From assembly GCA_963575745.1 (NCBI GenBank), contig CAUYUJ010017638.1, positions 645,702 to 668,201 of the forward strand: a stretch of DNA of 22,500 bases, written 5' to 3'. Origin of the DNA: Prorocentrum cordatum (Eukaryota; Sar; Dinophyceae; Prorocentrales; Prorocentraceae). Below are positions 1 to 7,218 of this stretch, one piece after another. Numbering within the stretch: the first letter of the stretch is position 1; each line of letters starts with the position of its first letter. A program made the translations under genes and the position numbers. A model generated the notes under the pieces. It searched no databases, was not told the DNA's origin, and saw nothing but the letters and a program-made list of their open reading frames with translations.

Positions 1-233
1 GGAGGAAGGGGGAGGAGGAGGAGGAGGAGGAGGAGGAGGGAGGAAGGAGGAGAGGAGGAGAGAGAGGAGGAGGAGGAGAGGAGGAGGAGGGGGAGGAGGA
101 GGGGGAGAAGGAGGAGGAGGAGGAGGAGGAGAAGGAGGAGAAGGAGGAGGAGGAGGAGGAGGAGGAGGAGGAGGATAGGAGGAGGAGGAGGAGGAGGAGG
201 AGGAGGAGGAGGAGGAGGAGGAGGAGGAGGAGG
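1..233 (+). repeat. (GGA)n polypurine array
   Basis: The + strand is nearly pure purine, built from GGA triplets with scattered GGGA, GAAG and GAGA interruptions. The array probably runs off the left edge. Its 3' half is an almost perfect GGA run. Such mirror-like purine tracts can form triplex DNA or G-quadruplex-type structures in principle. ORFs across it are composition artefacts. Confidence 0.97.
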
Positions 234-237
234 CTTC

Positions 238-540
238 TTGGAAGGCACGGGACTTCTTGGAGGGGCCCCAGCGGCTCCTCGGCAGGGCCCCCCAGGGGCA
301 CGCGGAGGGCTCCCGGACGAGGCCGCCGGCCGTCCTCGGAGCCGCCCGCCCCCTCGGAGAGAGGCCGCCCCCCGCGCGCGAGGCCCCCGCGCGCGAGCCC
401 CTCGCGGGCGCCGCCGAGCTCGGTCGTCGAGGCTCGAGGCTCGAGGCTCGAGGCTTCGGGAGCGAACCCCTCGCGGGCCCCCGCCGAGCTCGGTCGTCGA
501 GGCCCGAGGCTCGAGGCCTCGGGGAGAGGGTCACCACTCC
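238..540. repeat. GC-rich block with a 69-bp direct duplication
   Basis: This GC-rich segment holds two tandem copies of a roughly 69-bp unit, at 395-463 and 464-527. Both contain CCCTCGCGGGC, CCGAGCTCGGTCGTCGAGG and a run of GAGGCTC heptamers. The first copy carries four GAGGCTC-type units and the second about three, so the inner heptamer has also changed in number. Two overlapping ORFs cross it in different frames with Arg/Pro/Ala-rich products, as expected by chance. I see no gene. Confidence 0.7.
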
Positions 541-735
541 TGGGTCGTGGGTGCCACGACAACGGACACTCTTAGCAACCCGATCACTGAATCAACTGTG
601 TGCCTAAAATGTGTAAGACCTGGTCTAAACATTTTGCAAACCCGCTTCGCACACATTTCAAGCATGCTCGACATCTTTTGGACATCTGGAAAGTATTTGG
701 CAGCATGCTTCCTCTCCGTTAGTCGACTTCCACAA
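541..735 (-). repeat. dispersed repeat, copy A (minus strand)
   Basis: Read on the minus strand, this segment matches two separated pieces of the plus strand near the other end of the window. Minus 690-735 matches 18905-18945 (shared GGAAGTCG, CTA, AGAGGAAGC, TGCTGCCAA). Minus 660-690 matches 18946-18985 (CCAGATGTC, AGATGT). Minus 541-639 matches 19980-20065 (TTACACATTT, TCGG-TTG, TGTCC-TTGTC-TGGCA). Composition is less GC-rich than the neighbours. I cannot assign it to a known transposon class. It could be a non-autonomous element or a decayed gene piece present in several copies. Confidence 0.7.
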
Positions 736-1276
736 CTCTTGGGCCTCGGAAGATCTCTCGTCGCCGCGGCGGGGCTCTCCCGAGATCCTGGCCGAAACGC
801 ACCCCGGCACGGGCCTGGGGCCGCGTCTGGACCCCCCTGGGGCGCAGGTCCCCCCGCGTCGAGGAGAAACTCGCGGCGGAGCACAGCAACCCGTATAGTC
901 GGGGAGACGTAAGACTCGGGTACGGGGGACTCGGGTTGGCCCGACGGGGCCACCATAAAAATGACGAGGCCCACTCTGAAATTTGACGCGAGCTCCCGCT
1001 GCAGACATCCCACGAAAACTGGACCGTCAAATCCAGGACGCGCTCGTCAAAAAAACGTCGGCAAACCCGAGCTCCGGCTTGCTCGGGTCTGGCGTCTCCC
1101 CGGTACAGTGAGGATGCGCGGTGAGGACGCGAGGGCCTTGGAGGCGAACAAGGTTGACCAGCGAAAGTCGCTGGGGGTGGGGCGAAGGGGCAAGGATGCA
1201 AGGGCAGCCGTGGGAAGGTTGCCCATCCTGACGATGCGGGTGGACTGTACCGCCGGCCGCTCCGGGCCGCTGGGGG
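736..1276. other. unassigned GC-rich sequence
   Basis: I see no gene, RNA or repeat here. ORFs cross it on both strands, but none has a recognisable motif, and they run on into the (TCC)n array at 1277. A dodecamer-sized palindromic pair around CCCGAGCTCCGGCTTGCTCGGG (1063-1087) could form a small hairpin. Confidence 0.5.
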
Positions 1277-1613
1277 CCTCCTCCTCCTCCTCCTCCTCCT
1301 CCTCCTCCTCCTCCTCCTCCTCCTTCCTCCCCTCCTCCTCCTCCTCCTCCCTTCTCCTCCTCCTCCTCCTCCTCCTCCTCCTCCTCCTCCTCCTCCTCCT
1401 CCTCCTCCTCCTCCTCCTCCTCCTCCTCCTCCCTCTCCTCCTCCTCCTCCTCCTCCTCCCTCCTCCTCCTCCTCCTCCTCCTACTCCTCCTCCTACTCCT
1501 CCTCCTCCTCCTCCTCCTCCTCCTCCTCCTCGCTTCTCCTCCTCTCCTTCTCCTCTCCTCCTCCTCCCTCCTCCCTCCTCCCTCCCCTCCTCCCTCCTCC
1601 CTCCTCCCTCCTC
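1277..1613 (+). repeat. (TCC)n polypyrimidine array
   Basis: About 337 bp of CTC/TCC triplets on the + strand, with short CTTCTCC, CCCTC and TACTCC interruptions. It faces the (GGA)n run at 1748-1833, which is complementary in sequence, so the two arrays form a very large inverted repeat with a spacer of about 134 bp. Confidence 0.97.
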
Positions 1614-1747
1614 GGGGGGGGGCCCTCGCCGAGGCCCCCGAGCCGTCCAGAGGCACGGTCCCCAAGGGTGCGAAGGCCCGGTCCCTGCGAGGGGGTCTCC
1701 ACACGTCAGGGGCCCGCCGCCGCGGGCAGAGCACGACTCCAGCGGAC

Positions 1748-1833
1748 GGGGGAGGAGGGGGAGGAGGAGGAGGAGGAGGAGGAGGAGGAGGAGGAGGAGG
1801 AGGAGGAGGAGGAGGAGGAGGAGGAGGAGGAGG
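1748..1833 (+). repeat. (GGA)n array
   Basis: A nearly perfect GGA run of about 28 units. It is complementary to the preceding (TCC)n block, so single strands of the region could pair into a long hairpin. Confidence 0.96.
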
Positions 1834-2063
1834 TTAGAGGCGGAGGGTGGGGGGGCTGACGTTGCGGAGGGGCCGAGAGCATGCCCAGGGAAGAACGTGA
1901 GGAGAGGAGGGTTCGCAGGTGGCTCCCGTAATTACATGCCGTTCCTGCTCGCGCCCGCCCACGTGAACGTGCGTGCGCTCGCGCGCGTGCGCGCGTCGGC
2001 CCTGGCACCGTTCCCTCGCTGCGACGCGCTCCCCTGCGGGCCTTGCCCAGGGGATAACAAGAC

Positions 2064-2208
2064 TTGAGTCGGGCGTGTTCCCCTACAGGCCGATTTGGGG
2101 CGAAACATGGAGCAAACAAAAAAGGCCAAGCATAGTCAAAAAATAGTCCCCATACTATTGTTGACTTTTTTGAACTTTCCCCCTGTAGAGGGACACGCCC
2201 GACTTGAA
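2064..2208. mobile_element. small TIR element (MITE-like), copy 1
   Basis: A 145-bp element with terminal inverted repeats. The left arm (2064-2089) carries GTCGGGCGTG, then CCCCTACAGG. The right arm (2182-2208) carries CCTGTAGAGGGACACGCCCGAC. The interior is AT-richer and shares GATTTGGG, AGTCCCCATA and TTGACT blocks with the copy at 3364-3527, in the same orientation. The flanks (AACAAGAC / ACAAACAC) resemble an eroded 8-bp target duplication, 5 of 8 at best. There is no coding capacity, so any transposase would act in trans. The 8-bp duplication of copy 2 would fit hAT-like transposition, but that is inference. Confidence 0.8.
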
Positions 2209-2355
2209 ACAAACACTGTGCACAAACCGAAGCTGCCAGAGGTCCGCTCGGACTTCTCGGATCGGCGCTGGAGGCGCCGCCAGGGGGGGGGGGCCCAGCG
2301 CGGCTTCGAGACATCCGCGCGGAACTCCGGCAATGCATGCTGGTGCCGTTTTTGA

Positions 2356-2773
2356 AGAGGCCCTGGGACACACACATAAATACACATTAAAAAAATGGTT
2401 CCATCTTTTCTTATCTTTTCTGGGTTTCTGTCTCCCCCCCCACTTCCCATCTCTCCCCCTAGTTCCTGGGGCGTCGGGGATTCAGTGTGTCTGTGCGCCT
2501 TTTCCTTGTTTCCCTCCTGGGATGCTGCGGCAGGCGGCGCGGCCCGCACTTCCGCGCGCCGGCCGACGTGCGGAGAACAAACGCGTGACCTCGGGCGTCT
2601 GGGAGGGCAGGCGGAGCCGCAGGAGCGCGCTGCAGGGGCGGCCTGCCCGCCAGGCCGCAGCCGGTCCGACGCTCCTCCGCGTCCTCCCCGGAGGAGGAGG
2701 AGGAGGAGGAGGAGGAGGAGGAGGAGGAGGAGGAGGAGGAGGAGGAGGAGGAGGAGGAGGAGGAGGAGGAGAG
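2356..2773 (+). repeat. segmental duplication, copy 1, ending in (GGA)n
   Basis: This stretch aligns with 4777-5154. Shared blocks in order are CCC-GGACACAC, AAATAC, GTCT-CCCCCC-CTTCCCAT, TTC-TGGGG, a TGTGTCTGTG block, a GC-rich spacer with GGCGCGGCCCGC, and a terminal (GGA)n run (2690-2773). Similarity is clear in the first 150 bp and weak in the GC-rich spacer. ORFs on the minus strand give related peptides in both copies (for example MGSGG...D and C-YVCVPG). This reflects DNA homology and does not prove coding. Confidence 0.65.
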
Positions 2774-3108
2774 GCGCCCTCCCGGCGCCCTCCGGCCGCC
2801 ACCCCCCGCGCGCGCCTGCGGGCCGCGGGCGCGCCCCGGGGGTGGCGCGGCCTTCCTGGTGGCGGGCCCCGCCGGGCCTCCTCGGTGTCCCTCGTGGCAT
2901 GGCGGCGACGCCTGCGCGGCGGCCTCGCCGCCACCGCCCGCCCTCCCGAGCTCGCTCTTGGCGTGGCCTGGTCAGGTCGAGGCTCTGCCAGCGCCTCTCG
3001 CGGGCCTGCCTGGTGAGCAGATCTCAAAAGCGCCGGCTCCTCGCCGCGGCTCCTCCACCTGCTCGGGGCCCTCCTCTGTGGCGTTGGCGAAGCGTGAAGC
3101 TTGCGGTC
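2774..3108. other. GC-rich unassigned sequence
   Basis: Very GC-rich sequence with CCGCC and GGCGCG clusters. ORFs in several frames are open only because stop codons are rare in such DNA. No motif or repeat unit stands out. Confidence 0.5.
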
Positions 3109-3356
3109 CTCCTCCTGTTCCTCCTGTTCCGCCTGATCCTCCTGATCCTCCTTGCCAGCGTCCTCCTCCTCTTCCCCCGGGCCGTGCACGTCATCGAGCA
3201 AGACTGGGTCGTAGGAGATCTCGTCGCGGTCCTGGCCTCCGTCCGTCCCGGCTCTCCCGAGGGATGGGCGGCCAGCGCACGCCTGTGCTCCTCCTGCGAC
3301 TCCAGGCACTCCTCCGCGCACACGTCCTGGCACGCATGCGTCTGCTCGAGGTGCTT
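3109..3356 (-). CDS. possible coding fragment, Cys/Glu-rich then acidic
   Basis: Two adjacent minus-strand frames look protein-like. One, read from 3356, gives KKHLEQTHACQDVCAEEC followed by Glu/Gln-rich sequence. The next phase, from about 3255 down to 3109, gives DRDEISYDPVLLDDVHGPG and then a Glu/Asp/Gln tail. Both phases are free of stops locally, and joining them would need a one-base shift near 3245-3262. The acidic tail lies over a degenerate 9-bp repeat (TCCTCCTGT/GAT), so it could be composition only. The first part continues in frame into 3523-3731 if the TIR element between them is removed. I do not recognise a family. This could be a decayed gene, an exon pair or chance. Confidence 0.25.
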
Positions 3357-3363
3357 CTTAGCG

Positions 3364-3527
3364 TTAGGTCGGGCGTGTCCCCCTACAGGCGGATTTGGGA
3401 GGACAAATAGAGAAGTACCCCCAAAACAGTCAACGAAGATTCATAAGTACTAGCAAAAACGTCCCCATATATTATAGTTTGACTATCTTTGAAGACTCCT
3501 CCTGTCGAGGGACGTGCCCGACTTCAA
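3364..3527. mobile_element. small TIR element, copy 2, with perfect 8-bp TSD; possible introner
   Basis: A 164-bp element related to 2064-2208. The left arm (3364-3389) contains GGTCGGGCGTGTCCCCCTACAGG split over its length. The right arm (3501-3527) contains CCTGTCGAGGGACGTGCCCGAC. It is flanked by perfect direct repeats TCTTAGCG at 3356-3363 and 3528-3535. On the minus strand it also offers intron-like ends: a GT donor at 3522 (GTCGGG) and an acceptor at 3357 in CTAACGCTAAG, with a branch-like CTAAC. Either removal of the element plus one TSD (172 nt), or splicing of 3357-3522 (166 nt), joins the same coding phase on both sides. No protein is encoded. Confidence 0.85.
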
Positions 3528-3731
3528 TCTTAGCGTCGGAGAGCTTGTCCGAGGGCCAGCTCTGCGTGTGCCCTGCCGTGCACGCCGGCGGCCCAGGACG
3601 CCGCAGGACTTTCGCCGTTGGGATATCTCGCTCCGCGGCTCGAGGCTCTGCCGCTGCCGGCCCTGGTTCGGGGGCGCGCGGGCATGGATTGGCGATCCAT
3701 GGATTTGGCGCGCGGGCGCCAGATCCATGGA
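3523..3731 (-). CDS. possible upstream exon of the 3109-3356 fragment
   Basis: The minus-strand phase that continues across the TIR element stays open for about 70 codons here, without an ATG. Recognisable stretches are ERDIPTAKVLRR and GHTQSWPSDKLSDAKK. The upstream part is Pro/Ala-rich and runs into a palindromic region (3697-3730), so the true 5' limit is unclear. No domain is recognised. The only support is continuity of phase across the inserted element and residue composition. Confidence 0.2.
3697..3730. repeat. 34-bp near-perfect palindrome
   Basis: CCATGGAT-T-TGGCGC is followed at once by its complement GCGCCAGATCCATGG. The arms are about 15 bp with a 3-4 base centre. GATCCATGGAT also occurs just upstream (3694-3704) and its half just downstream, so several hairpins could form between 3683 and 3735. 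Confidence 0.75.
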
Positions 3732-3889
3732 TCGGAAAGCAGGTCTTAACGGTGAATTGGGTCGACAGCGCAGTGTCAACAGCGCAGTGTCAACAGCGCA
3801 GTGTCAACAGCGCAGTGTCAATTCACTCATTTAACGCAGCGTCAACAGCGCAGTGTCAGTTCACCGTTAAGAGCTCCCTTTCATGGATC
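3722..3889. mobile_element. inverted-repeat element carrying a 14-bp tandem array
   Basis: The inverted arms are 3722-3759 and 3857-3889. The innermost 15 bp are CTTAACGGTGAATTG against CAGTTCACCGTTAAG (one mismatch), and the outer part pairs GATCCATG with CATGGATC. Between the arms are four perfect tandem copies of CAGCGCAGTGTCAA (3766-3821) and one more partial copy near 3846-3859. It encodes no protein. It resembles a MITE that captured or amplified a minisatellite. No clear target duplication was found. Confidence 0.65.
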
Positions 3890-4415
3890 GGGGGAGGTGC
3901 CCTCCCTGGTGCCGCCTCGTTCGGCGGCGGAAGTCCAGGGTTCCCCCTGGAAGCGGGACCCGTCGCCATAATCCACGCCCCCTCAGTCCATGTTTGCGAT
4001 CGCCGGACCGGTCAAAGAGCCCCTCGAGCAGGGCATGAGCAGGCTGTCCCCCGAAACACTTCGCGAGCGCCTTGCCCAGGTGCTAGCGCACAACACTCGC
4101 GCACGTGATCTGGCCCGGCTTCGTCGCCATTCGTCCGCGCTGTTGTGGGTGTGGGCGCCGCCTCCCTTCGTCCCAATCGGAGCCACGCTTCACTTCTTTC
4201 AGCGGCACCTGATCGCCATGTGATGCCACTCGCATCCTCACTTCGCACACTGGCTGCACCGAATCCACGTCAAGTTTGGCTTCTCGGTTTGCCATTGCTA
4301 CCCCACTACGCTTTTGCTAGCAGAAGCAAACACATGGCAACACATTCCTGAAACATCTCTGCATCAAAGGCCTACACCTGACCCACGCGGGAAACAAACG
4401 CATTGGGCCAAACAG
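3890..4415. other. unassigned mixed-composition sequence
   Basis: No repeat unit or recognisable gene was found. Short ORFs exist on both strands in overlapping phases and none has a motif. Base composition is more balanced than in the flanking blocks, so a small exon cannot be ruled out. Confidence 0.4.
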
Positions 4416-4419
4416 GCTG

Positions 4420-4600
4420 CGAAAAAAGAGGATGAGAAGAAGAAAGGGAATAGGAGGAGGAAAGGAGGAGGATAGGAGGGAGGGGGGAGAAGGGTGGGGG
4501 GAGAAGGAGAAAGGAGGAATGACCCAGGACGGAAGAGGGAGGACGCACAAGAGGGAACAAAAAGGAAAATCGAGGAGGAGGAGGAGGAGGAGGAGGCGGG
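4420..4600 (+). repeat. irregular polypurine tract with a short (GGA)n
   Basis: The + strand is almost all A/G from about 4420 to 4520 and again from 4540 to 4600, ending in a GGA run at 4572-4596. It is less regular than the other GGA arrays (GAAG, GGGG and AAAA interruptions), like an older, decayed tract. Confidence 0.85.
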
Positions 4601-4776
4601 CGACGACGACGAGGGAGATAGCCCGCACCCGCCCATGCACACATTCGCAGGCAAGCTCGCACCAACCCTTCCCTGCAGCACGGCAGCGACGAAAGGGAGC
4701 TGAGGCAGGGCCAGTGGCAGCAGCTGGAGAGATGGCCTGGGCAGCACTCGCACCTCCGAGAAAACGGCACGATCAA

Positions 4777-5154
4777 AGGGGCCCCAGGACACACGAACAA
4801 ATACGCGCAAATACAAAGAGATCCCCCACATCTCCCATATGCTTGGGGGTGCTCGTCTTCCCCCCCGCTTCCCATACGTTCCCAGATCTTCTGGGGAATC
4901 GACGATGAATTGTGTCTGTGTGTGTTTTTCCCTCCCGAACGACGGAGGGAGTGCCGAGAGGCGGGGGGGCGGGAGGGGGCGCGGCCCGCGGGGCGGCGCA
5001 GCCCTGCGGCCGCCGAGCCTGAGTGGCTGGGCATCAGGTGCTCCTGCACGGGGTACACGATGGAGCCCGGCCTCGGCACGGAGGGGGGAGGAGGAGGAGG
5101 AGGAGGAGGAGGAGGAGGAGGAGGAGGAGGAGGAGGAGGAGGAGGAGGAGGAGA
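4777..5154 (+). repeat. segmental duplication, copy 2, ending in (GGA)n
   Basis: Partner of 2356-2773, with the same block order. CCCAGGACACAC is followed by AAATACG, GTCTTCCCCCCCGCTTCCCAT, TTCTGGGGAATCG, TTGTGTCTGTG, then GGCGCGGCCCGC, and finally (GGA)n at 5081-5154. The two copies differ widely in the GC-rich spacer, so the duplication is old or that part has been replaced. Confidence 0.65.
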
Positions 5155-5157
5155 TGA

Positions 5158-5381
5158 GCGCAGAGGAGGGAGGAGGAGGGAGGAGAGGAGGAGGAGGAGG
5201 AGGAGGACGGCGCATGCTGCGATCCTTGCCATCGACGTTCGACCGACGTCAGGGAGGGGGATGAGGATGCGGGCGCGGATGGTGATGATGATGGTGATGA
5301 TGATGGTGATGATGCTGGTGATGATGCTGCTGATGATGATGATGATGAGGATGATGATGACGATGATGACACTGAGGACAC

Positions 5382-5412
<31 letters not shown>

Positions 5413-5420
5413 GTTTATGG

Positions 5421-5464
<44 letters not shown>

Positions 5465-5671
5465 GTGATGGCGATGATGCTGACACCGAGGACACTGAGG
5501 ATGCTGATTATGATGATGGTGATGATGATGATGATAGTGATGGTGATGGTGATGGTGATGGTGATGGTGATGGTGATGGTGATGATGATGATGATGATGA
5601 TGATGATGAGGATGAGGATGAGAATGAGGATGATGATGATGATGATGATGATGAGGATGAGGATGAGAATG

Positions 5672-5716
<45 letters not shown>

Positions 5717-6051
5717 CTGCTGCTGATGATGATGATGATGAGGATGATGAGGATGATGATAGTGATGGTGATTATGATGATGATACTGATGATACTGATG
5801 ATGATGAGGAGGAGGAGGAAGAGGAGGAGCAGGAGCCAAGGGCCGGGGGGGGGCCCGCCGCCGCCGCCGCCGCGGCGTCGCGAGCCGTCGACCCCTGCGC
5901 GCGGCCATGGGCCGCCCCCCTCGGCCGGGGCTCGCGCGCGCCGGGGGGGGGGGGCCGCAGGCGCAGGCCCCGCGCGGCACGGGCGCCGGCGGGAGCGCCG
6001 TCGCCGGCGTCGTCGTTCTCGTCGGCGTCGTCGTCGTCGTCGGCAGCGTCG
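5158..6051 (+). other. long open acidic frame over (GAT)n, no ATG
   Basis: The phase reading the GAT repeat as Asp is free of stops from 5158 (just after a TGA at 5155) to a TGA at 6052, about 298 codons, but has no Met. It encodes a short Glu run, an Asp-rich stretch of about 185 residues with Gly, Glu, Ala, Ser and Tyr interruptions (for example ADTEDTEDADYDD), a Glu run, then Ala- and Ser-rich low-complexity sequence. No codon one change from GAT is a stop, so openness is weak evidence. An exon of an acidic protein is possible but unproven. Confidence 0.2.
5268..5815 (+). repeat. (GAT)n / (ATG)n microsatellite block
   Basis: About 550 bp of GAT triplets with GGT, GAG, GCT, GAC and TAT interruptions. 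Two nearly identical internal units (GAGGATGAGGATGAGAATGAGG at about 5607-5628 and 5653-5674) and a run of seven or so GATGGT hexamers (5540-5582) show secondary amplification. Poly-Met, poly-His and poly-Ile ORFs here are shadows of the repeat. Confidence 0.97.
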
Positions 6052-6300
6052 TGAGCTCCGCCTGCGCGGCCGCCGCGCGCAGGCCGTGGAGGAGCACCGC
6101 CGCCCGCGCGAGCACCGCGGGCGGCGCACGGCGGGCCGCTGGGACCTCCTGGCGCGGCGGGCGGGCGGAGGCTGGGCGGCCCGAGGCCCCCTTGCGCCTC
6201 GCCCGCGGGCCCCGCGCCCGCGCCGCGCGCGCCCCCATTGGCGCCCAGCGCCCGGACCCTGCTCGCGGGGGGGGGGCACCTCGCCGCCTGCTGGCCGTCG
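5826..6300. other. CGCC/GTC-rich GC block
   Basis: Extremely GC-rich, with (CCG)n at 5858-5878, G-runs (5942-5953, 6269-6279) and a (GTC)n stretch at 6009-6050. All frames are mostly open because stop codons are rare. I see no recognisable product. Confidence 0.6.
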
Positions 6301-6599
6301 CTCGGGCGTCCATTCCCTGTGTCTTGTTTCGGTTTCGTGCGTGGTTTTTTCGCCTAATGGTCGAGGATGCTCCTCGAAGGTCCTCGCCGACGGCCCAACG
6401 GGCCAGAGGCGTGCTAAGATCTCCGGTAACTGGTTAACAGTATTTCTAGTTCGCGCGCGCGGGGCGGCCCCTGGGGGTCCCCCGGCGAAAAGTATCCCGA
6501 CCGCAGCCCGACCAAGTCTACCCAGAGATGGTTTTGAGCGCCTTTTTTCGACACCCCTCACGAGGATCGTGGCCTCCGAGGGGGGTGCACTCGACTACC
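6301..6599. other. unassigned sequence
   Basis: Mixed composition with no repeat or recognisable gene. Sequence around 6590 leads into the CCAAGAGG minisatellite. Confidence 0.4.
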
Positions 6600-6765
6600 C
6601 CGCCCCAAGAGGCCCCCAAGTCCCAGAAGAGGCCCAAGGGGGCCCCAAGACGCCGCCAAGGAGCCCAAAGAGACCCCCAAGAGGCCCCCAAGAGGCCCCT
6701 AGGAGGCCCCAAAGAGGCCACCAAGAGGCTTCAAAGAGGCCCCATAGAGCGCTCGAGGGCCGGCG
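6600..6765 (+). repeat. degenerate CCAAGAGGCC minisatellite
   Basis: About a dozen imperfect copies of a CCCCAAGAGGCC-like unit of 9-15 bp (for example 6670-6710). The complementary unit (GGCCTCTTGGGGG) occurs at 10150-10540, so the same repeat family is present in opposite orientation. The + strand frame gives Pro/Arg/Gln/Ala repeats, as expected from the unit. Confidence 0.8.
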
Positions 6766-6782
6766 GAATGAGCGAAGCGATT

Positions 6783-6980
6783 AAGTATGATCAAGAAACT
6801 TATGAATTAAGCAAGCTTACCCAGCTTTTCAGAAGTTTCGTAAGGGAACGCTGGGCCAGCTTTTGGAGCCAGGAGCGTACACGATTAATTTCTAGGGTCC
6901 AAGGCTACCAATCCTCTTAAAGAAGCTGGGCCAGCTTTCTGGCACGTTGGCTAAGAAACGCTGGGCCAGCTTTTCGGGGG
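6783..6980 (-). repeat. two-unit tandem repeat of about 109 bp
   Basis: On the minus strand, AAAAGCTGGCCCAGCGTT occurs at 6957-6974 and again, almost unchanged, at 6847-6864. A second shared block (AAAGCTGG, AAGCTT-like) follows each copy at 6925-6939 and about 6817-6836. The two units encode similar peptides, KLAQRFLANVPESWPSFF and KLAQRSLTKLLKSWVSLL, but in different phases relative to the upstream ORF. The similarity therefore points to a duplicated coding unit, now out of frame. Confidence 0.6.
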
Positions 6981-7218
6981 GAAGTTTCTTGGCAGGTTTC
7001 TTGACCTTCTTGTCCTTCTCCTACTTCTTGTCATGATCCCCTGCCATGTAGAAACGAGCAGCGCTGGCGACCGCAGGAACTGGAATTGCTTCAGTTTGCC
7101 CACAGCCGTCAGTGCGGGTGCGAAACAGAGGAGGTCGCTCCAACAGGAGCTCACAGAGACGTCGGGGGTCTAGCCTCAGACTGGAGGTATCCACTGCCTG
7201 CCCAGGGGACCCAAACAT
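6892..7218 (-). pseudogene. DinoSL-fused retrogene remnant with an internal TAG
   Basis: The ATG at 7218 follows the spliced-leader relic with no gap. The first frame runs 65 codons (it begins MFGSPGQAVDTSSLRLDPRR) and stops at TAG, 7021-7023. The same frame then stays open for 42 more codons, to a TAG at 6892-6894. This part has a Lys-rich segment (EKDKKVKKPAKKLPPEKLAQ) and a Trp/Phe-rich end (ESWPSFFKRIG). The sense side of the stop ends GDHDKK and the other side begins EKDKK, so a Lys/Glu-rich segment continues through it. A CAG-to-TAG change is one possible origin. I do not recognise the protein. The likely reading is a spliced mRNA copied back into the genome and now decayed. A genuine short 65-residue gene is the alternative. 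No poly(A) tract was found at the 3' side. Confidence 0.45.

Noticed and set aside
961-2067. 368-codon plus-strand ORF
   Set aside because: Its core is Ser, Leu and Pro runs from (TCC)n and Arg runs from (GGA)n.
4372-6561. 729-codon minus-strand ORF and the matching 624-codon plus-strand ORF
   Set aside because: They consist of poly-Ile, poly-Met, poly-Pro and Arg runs read from (GAT)n, (GGA)n and GC-rich DNA.
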